A stretch of 64,000 bases of DNA from 13-2-20CM-66-19 sp963760225 (GCA_963760225.1 CAVXCD010000003.1:1922001-1986000), one strand, 5' to 3'; shown: positions 53,379-61,137, counted from the first letter of the stretch. Made by a program: numbers and translations. The notes: generated by a model not told the origin, from the letters alone.

Positions 53379-53452
53379 CTATGCTGAATCCGCAGATGCG
53401 AACGATCGCTCAGGGGAGGAACGAGCGACTGGATTCAGGCGTCAAATCACTT
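53335..53452 (-). ncRNA. Candidate small RNA A with C-rich loop (or DUF3309 leader)
   Basis: Transcription is predicted from a strong class II promoter (53459-53501, minus) and ends at the terminator 53335-53378. The RNA contains an outer stem CTGAATCC/GGATTCAG (53438-53431 with 53389-53382). An inner stem CGCTC/GAGCG holds the loop GUUCCUCCCCU, which is complementary to Shine-Dalgarno sequences. The promoter, the outer stem, the CCCCTGAGCGA segment and a terminator all recur in candidate B at 62714-62822. Alternatively it is an attenuator leader for DUF3309. Confidence 0.68.
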
Positions 53453-53458
53453 CTCGTG

Positions 53459-53501
53459 AGCGTACTCGCCCGACACACACTCATCGGTGCGGTAGCGAAC
53501 A
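53459..53501 (-). promoter_or_regulatory. Crp/Fnr-type class II promoter of small RNA A (site A)
   Basis: On the minus strand TGTTCG-CTAC-CGCACC (53501-53486), 21 bases, then TACGCT (53464-53459). The palindrome is identical to that at 62856-62871. Because it is symmetric it might also serve the KaiC gene on the plus strand, where TAACGT lies 23 bases downstream. Confidence 0.72.
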
Positions 53502-53583
53502 TAGTGCCGATGGGTCTTAAGTGCTAACGTACAGAGCAGGCCGTCGGCTTCGGTGCAACCTATGGCACCGCAAAGGATCAGTC

Positions 53584-55380
53584 GTGACGACGAAAAGGAG
53601 CGCGACCCCACGACTCCTGTCCAAACTGGCGACAGGCTTACAGGGCTTTGACCAGATCAGCTGCGGCGGGCTGCCCCGCAACCGTACGAGCCTGGTCTTG
53701 GGTGGTGCGGGCACGGGCAAGAGCATCTTTGCTCTACAAGCCCTGGTCAACGCAGCACGGGAGCGCAAGGAGGCCGGCATCTTTGTCGCGTTTGAGGAAG
53801 CTACCGGCGACATCTTCGCGAATGTCGCCACGTTCGGCTGGGGCTTACCTGCTCTCGCGAAGAGCGCGCTGTTTTTCCTCGATGCCCGACTGTCACCGAC
53901 GGTCGTGCAGTCCGGCGATTTCGAGCTGAGCGGCATGCTGGCCATTCTCGCGGCGAAGAAACAGGAACTCGGCGCCAGCTGGATCGTGTTCGATGGCATC
54001 GACGTGCTGCTGGCGCTGCTGCAGAACCCGGGCGCCGAAATGCGCGAAATTTACCGTCTGCGCGACTGGCTGAAGCAAAACAACTTGACGGCGATCATCA
54101 CCGCGAAGCTCGATGGCGACACCCCCAGCCCCGCGAGCTACGGCTTCATGCAGTTCATGGCCGATTGTGTCATCCGCCTCGATCGGCGCCTCGAGCACGG
54201 GATTTCGGTGCGCCGACTGGAGATCGCGAAGTACCGCGGCTCGGATTTCGCGCCTGGAGAGTTCTCACTGAGTTTCGGCCGACACGGCATGGACGTCGTG
54301 GCGCCGGCAGCCACCGAGACCGTCTATGAGACTTCGACGGAACGTGTGTCCAGCGGCTTCGAGGGGCTCGACTTGATGCTCGGCGGCGGCGTGTTCCGCG
54401 GCACGAGTACCCTGATCACAGGTGCGCCCGGCACCTCCAAGACGACTCTGGCGGGGAAGTTCGCGGAACGCGCCTGCCGGCGCGGTGAGCGAACCCTGTT
54501 CGTGAGTTTTGACGAAGGCGGCGACCGCATCCAGCGCAATCTCAGCTCGGTCGGGGTTCACCTCAACGCGTACGTGAAAGCCGGTCTGCTGCGCATGTAT
54601 TCCGGCCGGACCGACGCGATCAACCCGGAAGAGCATCTGCTCAGAATCGCATCGCTGCTCCGCGAGCATCGCCCGCGTTGTATGGTCATCGATCCGCTGT
54701 CGGCCATCGCCAAGGTCGGGGCGCTCAGCTCGGCCCGTGCCATCGGCAACCGACTCGTGTACCTGGTGCGCGACCACGATATCACCGCGTTTATCACCTC
54801 GCTGGTCGGCGGCGACGATCCGCACGCTGAAGCCACCGAGATGCAAATCTCGACGATTGCGGATACCTGGATCCACCTGTCGTATCTGGTCCGTGGCGGC
54901 GAACGCAATCGCGCGCTCACCATCATCAAGTCGCGTGGCACCGCACACTCGAACCAGGTGCGCGAGCTAATGCTGAGCGCAGCGGGACCGGCGCTGACGG
55001 CTGCCTACTCCTCGGGCGGCGAGGTGCTGATGGGCACGCTGCGCTGGGAAAAGGAGGCCGAAGAGCGCGCACGAAAACTGCAGCAACACGCGGAATTCAC
55101 CCAGAAACGTCGTGAGCTGCAGTTTGCCGAAGCGGATACCGCTGCCCGGATAGCGGCCTTGCAGATCGAGCTCGACAGGCAGCGGGCTGAGCTGGCGCGT
55201 TACGGCCGTGACGAGGATGCCCGTCAGGTCTCTTCGGGCGAACGCGACAACGAGCTGCGCAGCATACGCGGCAGCGACGGTGCGGCGGCAGCCGCACACG
55301 CGTCCGGGAAGCGCCGCGGGGTCCGCACTGCCGCGGTTTCCCGCAGGAATGGCGATCAGGAACCGCCGCGTGGCCCGTAA
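53584..55380 (+). CDS. KaiC-like double RecA-domain ATPase
   Basis: GTG 53584, preceded by AAAGGA, gives 598 residues, somewhat longer than cyanobacterial KaiC. Domain CI has Walker A GGAGTGKSIFALQ (about residue 40) and the catalytic pair in VAFEEATGDIF. Domain CII has GAPGTSKTTLAGKF (about 280) and SFDEGGDRI. The autokinase-site region MQISTIADTWIHLSYLV (about 420) keeps the Ser-Thr pair that KaiC phosphorylates. A charged coiled-coil tail follows (EKEAEERARKLQQHAEFTQKRRELQF). It overlaps the kaiB-like gene. No kaiA is present, as in other non-cyanobacterial Kai systems. Confidence 0.9.
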   Translation: MTTKRSATPRLLSKLATGLQGFDQISCGGLPRNRTSLVLGGAGTGKSIFALQALVNAARERKEAGIFVAFEEATGDIFANVATFGWGLPALAKSALFFLDARLSPTVVQSGDFELSGMLAILAAKKQELGASWIVFDGIDVLLALLQNPGAEMREIYRLRDWLKQNNLTAIITAKLDGDTPSPASYGFMQFMADCVIRLDRRLEHGISVRRLEIAKYRGSDFAPGEFSLSFGRHGMDVVAPAATETVYETSTERVSSGFEGLDLMLGGGVFRGTSTLITGAPGTSKTTLAGKFAERACRRGERTLFVSFDEGGDRIQRNLSSVGVHLNAYVKAGLLRMYSGRTDAINPEEHLLRIASLLREHRPRCMVIDPLSAIAKVGALSSARAIGNRLVYLVRDHDITAFITSLVGGDDPHAEATEMQISTIADTWIHLSYLVRGGERNRALTIIKSRGTAHSNQVRELMLSAAGPALTAAYSSGGEVLMGTLRWEKEAEERARKLQQHAEFTQKRRELQFAEADTAARIAALQIELDRQRAELARYGRDEDARQVSSGERDNELRSIRGSDGAAAAAHASGKRRGVRTAAVSRRNGDQEPPRGP

Positions 55381-55699
55381 GCGAACCAAGGCGAGTGCAG
55401 CCGACGCTCCGATCGCGACCGTCGTGGTGATGCGGCTTTACATCGCGGGCGCGGCGCCCAACTCCGTCAAGGCGATCGCCAACCTGCGAGCGATTTGCAG
55501 ACGATACCTGAAGGACTGCTACAAGCTGGAAATCGTCGATGTCTGCGAACATCCGCGGCGCGCGTTGGACGATGGTGTCCTCGTCACACCCAGCCTCGCC
55601 AAAGTGTCACCCGCACCGGTCTCGAACATCATCGGCAACCTGAGCGACACGCGCAGCGTGTTGGCGGCGCTCGGAGTGGCCGCAGGCGAGATTGAATGA
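55349..55699 (+). CDS. KaiB-like protein
   Basis: ATG 55349 (116 residues) overlaps the kaiC end. GTG 55370 is an alternative start. The thioredoxin-like KaiB core is VVMRLYIAGAAPNSVKAIANLRAICRRYLKDCYKLEIVDVCEHPRRALDDGVLVTPSLAKVSPAPVSNIIGNLSDTRSVLAAL, including the LYIAG start strand and the late P-S-N segment. A basic N-terminal extension (MAIRNRRVARKRTKAS) precedes it. Its stop overlaps the next ATG (ATGA). KaiB binds the KaiC ring in clock and stress-sensing systems. Confidence 0.9.
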   Translation: MAIRNRRVARKRTKASAADAPIATVVVMRLYIAGAAPNSVKAIANLRAICRRYLKDCYKLEIVDVCEHPRRALDDGVLVTPSLAKVSPAPVSNIIGNLSDTRSVLAALGVAAGEIE

Positions 55700-57018
55700 A
55701 TCAGCCCCCCTCCGCGCTGCGCCCTGCCGCACCGACGGCAGCGGAGGCCGCGTTCAGGGACTGGGTGCGCCGGATCGTCAAGGGAACCGCCGAGTTTCAG
55801 GCATTCGAAGCAGGCGAGATTGACGCAGTTATAGATCCGGCAACCGGCGGGGTGATACTGCTGCCCGAAACGCAGACCGCGCTGCAGGGCTCGGGCCGCC
55901 TCGCGCTGAGCGCCCTCGAGGCGGTGCCGCATGAACTCTGTGTGCTCAACGCGTGCGGAACGGTCGTCATGACCAATAGGGCCTGGCGCGCATCCGCGGC
56001 CGCACGCGCCGGCGATGGATTCGGTGTCGGTGTGGGCAGAGATTTTCTCGCAACGTGCCGGGACGCCAGCGCACCTGAGCGCGTGCATGCCGCAGCGATC
56101 GCTGCGGGGCTCCAGGACGTGCTGGCAGGCAGGCGCGAGCTGTTTGGCCGCGAGTGTGTCTGCTGCTCTGCGGGCGTGGATTACACGTTCACGCTGACCA
56201 TCGCGGGGGTGGTGCACGACGGCGCGCTGCACGCGGTCGTTACACGCCAGAGTGTCAACGAGCGCAAACGCGCCGGGGTACGTCGCCTGCTACGCGCGCC
56301 GGCGAGCCGAATCGCCGCCCTGGCACGCGCCGGTACTCCCAATCGGTTGCTCGCTGCTCTGCCGCCCAAAGAATATGAGCGGCTGCTGCCCGCACTAGAG
56401 CCGGTCAAGCTCAACTACGGTGATGTGCTTTACGAGCCCTGCGAACAGATGCAGTACGTGTATTTTCCCAACGACTGCCTGGTGTCGCTACTGACGGTCG
56501 TCGAGAGCCATCGGGCTCTGGAAGTCGGACTGGTGGGCCGTGAAGGTATGATCGGCTCTCGCCTGGCACTGGGCATCACCGCTTCTCCGGTTCGGGCCCT
56601 GGTGCAGGGAACCGGGACGGCCGTGCGGATGAAGTCAGCGCGCTTTCTGCAGGCATTCCGGCGCAGCCCAGCACTGCAGCGAGTACTATTCCGCTTTACC
56701 GATGCCTTGATGCTTCAGGTCACCCAGACCGCGGCATGCAACCGCTTCCATGTGGTGGAGGAACGGCTCGCGCGTTGGCTGCTGATGACTCGCGAGCGCC
56801 TGCCATCTGGTGAATTCCACCTAACGCAGGAATTTCTCGCGGACATGCTGGGTGTCCGCCGAGTTGGCGTGACGTCGGCCGCCAGCGCGCTGCAACGCCA
56901 GAAGTTAATTCGCTACCGACGCGGCGTCATCACTATCCTCGATCAGCGGGCTCTCGAAGCCGCCGCCTGTTCCTGCTATCGGCACGTCCAGATCATGGGG
57001 CTCGAAGCCGCGACATAA
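55696..57018 (+). CDS. PAS-Crp/Fnr fusion regulator (third gene of the kai operon)
   Basis: This 440-residue protein has a PAS-like sensor at about residues 70-195 (LSALEAVPHELCVLNACGTVVMTNRAWRASA, GRECVCCSAGVDYTFTLTIAG). A Crp/Fnr core follows from about 215: NRLLAALPPKEYERLLPALEPVKLNYGDVLYEP, QMQYVYFPNDCLVSLLTVVE, and winged helix LTQEFLADMLGVRRVGVTSAASALQRQKLIRYRRGVITILD, with a Cys pair at the end (AACSCY). The PAS domain suggests it senses redox, light or a ligand. It is translationally coupled to KaiB. The same core occurs alone at 57221 and 59898. Confidence 0.88.
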   Translation: MNQPPSALRPAAPTAAEAAFRDWVRRIVKGTAEFQAFEAGEIDAVIDPATGGVILLPETQTALQGSGRLALSALEAVPHELCVLNACGTVVMTNRAWRASAAARAGDGFGVGVGRDFLATCRDASAPERVHAAAIAAGLQDVLAGRRELFGRECVCCSAGVDYTFTLTIAGVVHDGALHAVVTRQSVNERKRAGVRRLLRAPASRIAALARAGTPNRLLAALPPKEYERLLPALEPVKLNYGDVLYEPCEQMQYVYFPNDCLVSLLTVVESHRALEVGLVGREGMIGSRLALGITASPVRALVQGTGTAVRMKSARFLQAFRRSPALQRVLFRFTDALMLQVTQTAACNRFHVVEERLARWLLMTRERLPSGEFHLTQEFLADMLGVRRVGVTSAASALQRQKLIRYRRGVITILDQRALEAAACSCYRHVQIMGLEAAT

Positions 57019-57087
57019 CTGCCAGCGCTCCGACGGCATCCATGCCGTTTCCGCATCGGCGAAATCTGCCGGATCCTGCGGTCCATT

Positions 57088-57103
57088 GGTGCGCTTCCGC
57101 ACA
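57088..57103. promoter_or_regulatory. Degenerate Crp/Fnr-type palindrome upstream of second regulator (site I)
   Basis: GGTGCG-CTTC-CGCACA differs from the consensus at one base. No -10 hexamer sits at 20-21 bases. TTAGTG lies about 31 bases downstream (plus strand), one helical turn further than in the other promoters. The regulator starts at 57221, so autoregulation is possible but weakly supported. Confidence 0.4.
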
Positions 57104-57220
57104 CACTGCCCCGCACGCCCAACGCCGTTGGCTGTTAGTGTCCCACCGAACAGACGCTCGCCAGGCTGCCCCTCAAGCTGTGCGGGAATGGTGTTACAAG
57201 CGCAACGGACGGGAGGGTCG

Positions 57221-57928
57221 GTGTCACAGTCGTCGCGGCACGTCGCGCAGAATCGTCTGCTGGCCGCCCTGCCACGCCACGAGCGTCAACATCTGCTGGC
57301 ACGCTGCGAACTGGTCGAACTTCGCTTCGGCGATGTACTCTGCAAGCCCGGTCAGCGCATTCGCCATGTCTTCTTCCCCACCGACAGCTTCATTTCGCTG
57401 GTCACCCCGATGGACGGCCACGCCAAACTCGAAGTTGGCCTGGTCGGCGACGAAGGCATGGTCGGGATCTCGTTCATGCTGGGAGTAGACGCTGCGCCGC
57501 TGCATGCCCTGGTGCAGGGCGCGGGTGCTGCCTGGCGAATGGAGGCCTCGACATTCTCCCAGGAACTGAAACGTAGTCCGGCGCTGCAACGAGGTTTGAA
57601 CCGTTACCTCTATGTAACGCTGAGCCAGTTGGCACAAACCGCTGCTTGCACTCGCTTCCATCTCGTGGAGGCGCGCCTTGCCCGTTGGCTCCTGATGACC
57701 CGCGATCGGGCGCACGCCGATGAGTTTCGAATTACCCATGACTTTCTGGCCTATATGCTCGGCGTGCGCCGCGCGGGCGTTACTCGAGCTGCCAGTGCTC
57801 TGCGCAAACGCAAGCTGATCCGCTACAGCCGCGGCAAGCTGACGATTCTCGACGGTCGCGGGCTGGAAGCCGCAGCTTGCAGCTGTTACACATCGTTCAA
57901 AGAAACGTATGCGAGAATCTTAAGCTAG
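57221..57928 (+). CDS. Crp/Fnr-family regulator (second copy)
   Basis: GTG 57221, four bases after GGGAGGG, gives 235 residues and the same N-terminal register as its paralogues (NRLLAALPRHERQHLLARCELVELRFGDVLCKPGQRIRHVFFP). The effector domain has HAKLEVGLVGDEGMVGISFMLG. The winged helix ITHDFLAYMLGVRRAGVTRAASALRKRKLIRYSRGKLTILD is nearly identical to those at 55696 and 59898. The end carries AACSCY. No iron-sulfur cysteines of Fnr type are at the N terminus, so it is not an oxygen sensor of that kind. An earlier ATG at 57188 is possible. Confidence 0.9.
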   Translation: MSQSSRHVAQNRLLAALPRHERQHLLARCELVELRFGDVLCKPGQRIRHVFFPTDSFISLVTPMDGHAKLEVGLVGDEGMVGISFMLGVDAAPLHALVQGAGAAWRMEASTFSQELKRSPALQRGLNRYLYVTLSQLAQTAACTRFHLVEARLARWLLMTRDRAHADEFRITHDFLAYMLGVRRAGVTRAASALRKRKLIRYSRGKLTILDGRGLEAAACSCYTSFKETYARILS

Positions 57929-58133
57929 ACCGCGATTGCATCGCGTAGCCGCTGCTCAGGGTCCAGGAGCGGCAGAGCGCGCGAGCAACCCGCCGTTGCG
58001 CCGCCTTCATTCTCCCAGGGCTCTAATCGTCGCCTCCCCGTCCCATCGCGTTTCGGGTCCCGGAGGTATCCCGCGCAGCTTGCGCTGCGCGGGTTCGGAC
58101 CAGGATCAAGCACTGTGCCGAGCCTGTTGGCGG
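57929..58133. other. Gap after second Crp-like regulator
   Basis: No gene is supported here. The minus-strand open frame 57925-58113 has no family signature. The gap contains the hairpin at 58070-58093, downstream of the OmpA gene. Confidence 0.4.
58070..58093 (-). terminator. Hairpin downstream of the OmpA-type gene
   Basis: CCCGCGCAGC (58070-58079) pairs with GCTGCGCGGG (58084-58093) around TTGC. It lies about 40 bases after the minus-strand stop at 58134. There is no T-run, so termination may need Rho. Confidence 0.5.
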
Positions 58134-59222
58134 TTACCGTACCGCGGCTGCCGGATTGCTGATGATCACCTCGACGCGACGGTTCTGCTGCCGGCCGGCC
58201 GCGGAATCGTTGCTCGCCACCGGATCCTTCTCGCCCCTACCTGATGCGGACAGCCGTGTCGTACCGATACCCTCTCCAACCAGATACGACTTCACTGAGT
58301 CGGCGCGCCGCTCCGATAGTCCCTGGTTGTAGTCCTCAGTGCCGACGCTGTCCGTGTAGCCCTCGATCAAAGCCGTGCGATCCGGGTACTCGTTGAGGAA
58401 GGCGACGAGCTTGTTCAGATTGCCCGTGGCGCCCATCTTCAGACCCGATCGTCCGGTCTCGAACAACACATCGCCAAGGGTCAGTACCAACCCCCGATCC
58501 GTCGGTCTTGCCTGCAGCACTTCGATCTGCCGCTGCAACTCCGCCGCCTGCTGCTGCGAGTTTGCCGCGGCTAGATTCGCTGCGTCCGTCTGGTGCTCTG
58601 AACTCGCCGCCGCCAGATTTGCAGCGTCCGCCTGCTGCTGTGAGTTTGCCGCGGCCAGATTTGCAGCATCCGTCTGGTGCTCTGAACTCGCCGCCGCTAG
58701 ATTTGCAGCGTCCGCCTGCTGCTGTGAGTTTGCCGCGGCCAGATTTGCAGCGTCCGCCTGGTGCTCTGAACTCGCCGCCGCTAGATTTGCAGCGTCCGCC
58801 TGGTGCTGTGAGTTTGCCGCGGCTAGATGTGCGGCGTCCGCTTCGCGCGTTCGCGCCTCAAGACGCTCACGCTCGCGCTGCGCGCTGAGCGCGGTACGCT
58901 GATCCTCAGCGAGACTCGTTTCAGCCAGTGCTCTGGCGATCTCGACCTTCCGATCGGCCAGATAGACTCGGTACGCTGCCAGCTCCTGGTCGGCCTGCGG
59001 CTGTTCGGCGACGCGCACGGCACTGTCTGCCTCTTTCATCGCGATTGGCGCGCGGGTCGCCAGGTTCGGATCTGATTGCAGCTGCGTGAGCTTATCGCGC
59101 GCCTCCGCGGCGCCATCCGGCTTGACCGGTGTCGCCGCGCAGGCGGCAAGCAACACGGAAGTCACGGTGGTTGCGATCAGCGTCCTGCGGAGTATCACGC
59201 CTCTATGGTTGGTCCTGGTCAT
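58134..59222 (-). CDS. OmpA-family lipoprotein with DUF4398-like region and repeats
   Basis: The 362-residue protein has lipobox SVLLAACAAT, a DUF4398-like helical region (about 35-130: DKLTQLQSDPNLATRAPIAM, READAAHLA) and six 14-residue tandem repeats (about 135-218). The C-terminal OmpA peptidoglycan-binding domain is LVLTLGDVLFETGRSGLKMGA, TALIEGYTDSVGTEDYNQGLSERRADSVKSYLV. It should tether the outer membrane to the wall through a long helical stalk. It overlaps the DUF4398 lipoprotein gene by four bases (ATGA), and both are driven by the promoter at 59680-59722. Confidence 0.9.
   Translation of the reverse strand: MTRTNHRGVILRRTLIATTVTSVLLAACAATPVKPDGAAEARDKLTQLQSDPNLATRAPIAMKEADSAVRVAEQPQADQELAAYRVYLADRKVEIARALAETSLAEDQRTALSAQRERERLEARTREADAAHLAAANSQHQADAANLAAASSEHQADAANLAAANSQQQADAANLAAASSEHQTDAANLAAANSQQQADAANLAAASSEHQTDAANLAAANSQQQAAELQRQIEVLQARPTDRGLVLTLGDVLFETGRSGLKMGATGNLNKLVAFLNEYPDRTALIEGYTDSVGTEDYNQGLSERRADSVKSYLVGEGIGTTRLSASGRGEKDPVASNDSAAGRQQNRRVEVIISNPAAAVR
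58569..58820 (-). repeat. Six 42-bp tandem repeats in the OmpA-type gene
   Basis: Units alternate between AANSQ(H/Q)QADAANLA and AASSEHQ(A/T)DAANLA, so the higher-order unit is 84 bp. A seventh, partial unit follows. Codon usage is nearly identical among units, indicating recent duplication. The encoded 14-residue period gives two heptads, consistent with a coiled-coil stalk whose length could vary by recombination. Confidence 0.88.
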
Positions 59223-59617
59223 GGCTTGTCTCCTGAGTTCCGCTGCATCTCCTCGAGCAGAGTACCGTTGCTGCGCGTCATTTCATCGTTAACCGCCCTC
59301 GCCTTGACGTCCGCGGTCTTGGCGGAAGCGAGCTCGGCCTCGACGCGCGACTCGTCGGCAAACCGTTCGGCCACTGTCATTCTTTGCTCCGAAACCGCCG
59401 TGTCGGCGGACGCCAGCTTGGTACGCGCCTCGGCCAGCTCCCCGGAAGCATAGCGGCCGGCCTCGGCGCGCTCGGCATTGGCAATGGCCTGACGCGCACC
59501 CTGCAGACTGGCTGTGGGTGGCGGCGTCGATGCGCACGCGCCGAGAATGAGCAGGCCCGTGAGGCTCACTGCTGTTCGCAGCGAGGAGCCACTGTGTGCT
59601 GGCGATCTTGCATTCAT
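59219..59617 (-). CDS. DUF4398-type lipoprotein
   Basis: ATG 59617 gives 132 residues with lipobox LILGACAS (after SLTGLLILG) and a helical DUF4398 domain (SLQGARQAIANAERAEAGRYASGELAEARTKLASADTAVSEQRMTVAERFADESRVEAELASAKTADVKA). It is the first gene of a two-gene operon with the OmpA-type lipoprotein and is probably a structural envelope protein. The promoter (site J) lies about 60 bases upstream. Confidence 0.85.
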   Translation of the reverse strand: MNARSPAHSGSSLRTAVSLTGLLILGACASTPPPTASLQGARQAIANAERAEAGRYASGELAEARTKLASADTAVSEQRMTVAERFADESRVEAELASAKTADVKARAVNDEMTRSNGTLLEEMQRNSGDKP

Positions 59618-59679
59618 TGTCGATTCTCTACTGGGGTGACGGTGGATACCGGCTCTATCGGCCATCCATCAGAGCCTTC

Positions 59680-59722
59680 AGTGTGCGCTGCCGCAGCGAC
59701 TAGCTCCGTGCGCAGACGCACA
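59680..59722 (-). promoter_or_regulatory. Crp/Fnr-type class II promoter of the DUF4398-OmpA operon (site J)
   Basis: On the minus strand TGTGCG-TCTG-CGCACG (59722-59707), 21 bases, then CACACT (59685-59680). Predicted start is near 59673, leaving a leader of about 56 bases before ATG 59617. Confidence 0.62.
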
Positions 59723-59824
59723 TAGGTTTCGTGCGAGATTAACGTCCTCCAGCAGGGGCGGGATCGAACCGGAGCTCCATGGCGGGGCCCGTGCGCGGGC
59801 GCTCAGCGGTCCTCAAAGGCGCTA

Positions 59825-59866
59825 TGTACGCTATCGCACAGCCAGGCGAATTTCGGCCTATACTCT
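59825..59866 (+). promoter_or_regulatory. Crp/Fnr-type class II promoter of the third Crp-like gene (site C)
   Basis: TGTACG-CTAT-CGCACA (59825-59840), 20 bases, then TACTCT (59861-59866, overlapping TATACT at 59859). Predicted start is near 59873, about 25 bases before ATG 59898. This suggests autoregulation. Confidence 0.7.
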
Positions 59867-59897
59867 GGACACGACCCCCCTGCGGGGCGTCACGGTA

Positions 59898-60665
59898 ATG
59901 ATGCTCTCCATGCCTACCCCAGTCTCCGATCCTGAGCGAAATCAGCTCCTCGCGGCGCTGTCACCGGCCGAGCGCGAACGGATCTTTCCGCATCTGCGGC
60001 TCGTCCCGATGCCGCTGGGTAAGGTCTTGTACGAGTCCGACGACGTGCTGCGCCACGTTTACTTTCCGGTCGACTCCATCGTGTCGCTGCTATACGTCCT
60101 GGCGGATGGTGCGTCGGCGGAAATCTCGGTGGTGGGCAACGAAGGCCTCATCGGCATCGCGCTGTTCATGGGTGGTGAAACCACCCCGAGTCGGGCGATC
60201 GTGCAGAGCGCCGGCTACGCCTACCGGCTGATCGGACAGCTGCTCAAGGACGAGTTCCATCGCAACGGTCAGATGCAGCTCTTGCTGCTGCGCTATACCC
60301 AGGCCCTGATTACGCAGATGGCGCAGACTGCGGTGTGCAATCGCCATCATTCGGTGGACCAACAGCTGTGCCGTTGGCTGCTGCTGTCTCTCGATCGCCT
60401 GGCATCCAACCAATTGACGATGACCCAGGAACTCATCGCCAACATGCTGGGCGTGCGTCGTGAAGGCGTTACCGAAGCCGCCGGCAAGCTGCACAAGCTC
60501 GGCGTTATCCGCTATGCCCGGGGACAGATCACGGTGCTGGACCGACCAAAGCTGGAACAGCTGTGTTGCGAATGTTACGCCGTGGTCAAGAAAGAAAGCG
60601 ATCGCCTGCTGCCCTCTCCCGGCACCTCAAAAAGGGCATCTTCCGCTTCACTGGCGCGCGCTTAG
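59898..60665 (+). CDS. Crp/Fnr-family regulator (third copy)
   Basis: The protein has about 255 residues from ATG 59898 (ATG 59901 and 59910 are alternatives). The effector domain is NQLLAALSPAERERIFPHLRLVPMPLGKVLYESDDVLRHVYFPVDSIVSLLYVL and ISVVGNEGLIGIALFMGG. The winged helix LTMTQELIANMLGVRREGVTEAAGKLHKLGVIRYARGQITVLD has a recognition-helix region of the same type as the two paralogues (GVRRxGVTxAA). A short Ser/Pro tail follows. It is the only one of the three with a full promoter palindrome directly upstream, so it is a good candidate for the regulator that binds TGTNCG-N4-CGNACA. Confidence 0.9.
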   Translation: MMLSMPTPVSDPERNQLLAALSPAERERIFPHLRLVPMPLGKVLYESDDVLRHVYFPVDSIVSLLYVLADGASAEISVVGNEGLIGIALFMGGETTPSRAIVQSAGYAYRLIGQLLKDEFHRNGQMQLLLLRYTQALITQMAQTAVCNRHHSVDQQLCRWLLLSLDRLASNQLTMTQELIANMLGVRREGVTEAAGKLHKLGVIRYARGQITVLDRPKLEQLCCECYAVVKKESDRLLPSPGTSKRASSASLARA

Positions 60666-60939
60666 CGCAGGGGGCAGGTGCGCTGTCTGGGCGTGAGGCT
60701 CCGGGCATGCGAAGCAGTTCTGCAAGCGCTGCGACAACCTCTTTCGAGGTCGCCGGCTCACCGTGGTGGTAGGTCCTCGAGTGCAGACATCCGAAGTCTG
60801 TACGCCAGCGAACTTAGATTGAACAGCACAGTGGCACCTGCCGCGACCTCCACGATCGGCGCATACAAGAGGTCATCGAAGTCGGACGCCGTAGCATGGA
60901 TTGGATTCTTCCGCCTTACATCGAGCGCCCGATTTCAGG
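60666..60939. other. Gap with a short gene-like minus-strand fragment
   Basis: The minus strand of about 60770-60925 reads ALDVRRKNPIHATASDFDDL, LYAPIVEVAAGATVLFNLSS, LAYRLRMSALEDLP before a stop. The composition looks coding (FDDLLYAPIVEVAAGATVLF), but there is no clear start and a stop lies just upstream. It may be a gene remnant. No family is assigned. Confidence 0.35.
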
Positions 60940-61137
60940 CTACCTCAACGGGCCACCGGTCGCCGACTCTACGGTTGCGTCACTGCCAGCTGACTGGACG
61001 GCAGAGCCCTTCTTCGGCTTGAGATGCAGCGTGGGGCGGAGGCCTTTCTGGGCGGTCTGGCTGGCCTGCAGATGTTGACCTCCCTGATCGGGCGGCGCCA
61101 CACGGTAGTGCACGGCGGGCTGACGTGGTGTATTCAT
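60940..61137 (-). CDS. Hypothetical 65-residue protein
   Basis: ATG 61137, preceded by GAGG, opens MNTPRQPAVHYRVAPPDQGG, QHLQASQTAQKGLRPTLHLK, then a Ser/Ala/Gly tail. It is rich in Gln, Pro and Lys with no recognised motif. It may be a genuine small protein or non-coding. The 145 bases between it and the desaturase stop show nothing. Confidence 0.3.
   Translation of the reverse strand: MNTPRQPAVHYRVAPPDQGGQHLQASQTAQKGLRPTLHLKPKKGSAVQSAGSDATVESATGGPLR

Larger units (their letters stand above)
59618..59897. other. Divergent promoter region of the OmpA operon and third Crp gene
   Basis: No gene is seen. It contains site J (minus) and site C (plus), plus a further half-matching TGTGCG-CTGC-CGCAGC at about 59682-59697 that overlaps the -10 box of site J. 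Confidence 0.5.

Noticed and set aside
57925..58113. 62-codon minus-strand ORF after the OmpA gene
   Set aside because: No recognisable motif, and it overlaps the hairpin that probably ends the OmpA transcript.
60798..60830. TGTACG-CCAG-CGAACT near-palindrome
   Set aside because: It lies inside a coding-like fragment and has no -10-like box at the right distance on either strand, so it is probably coincidence.
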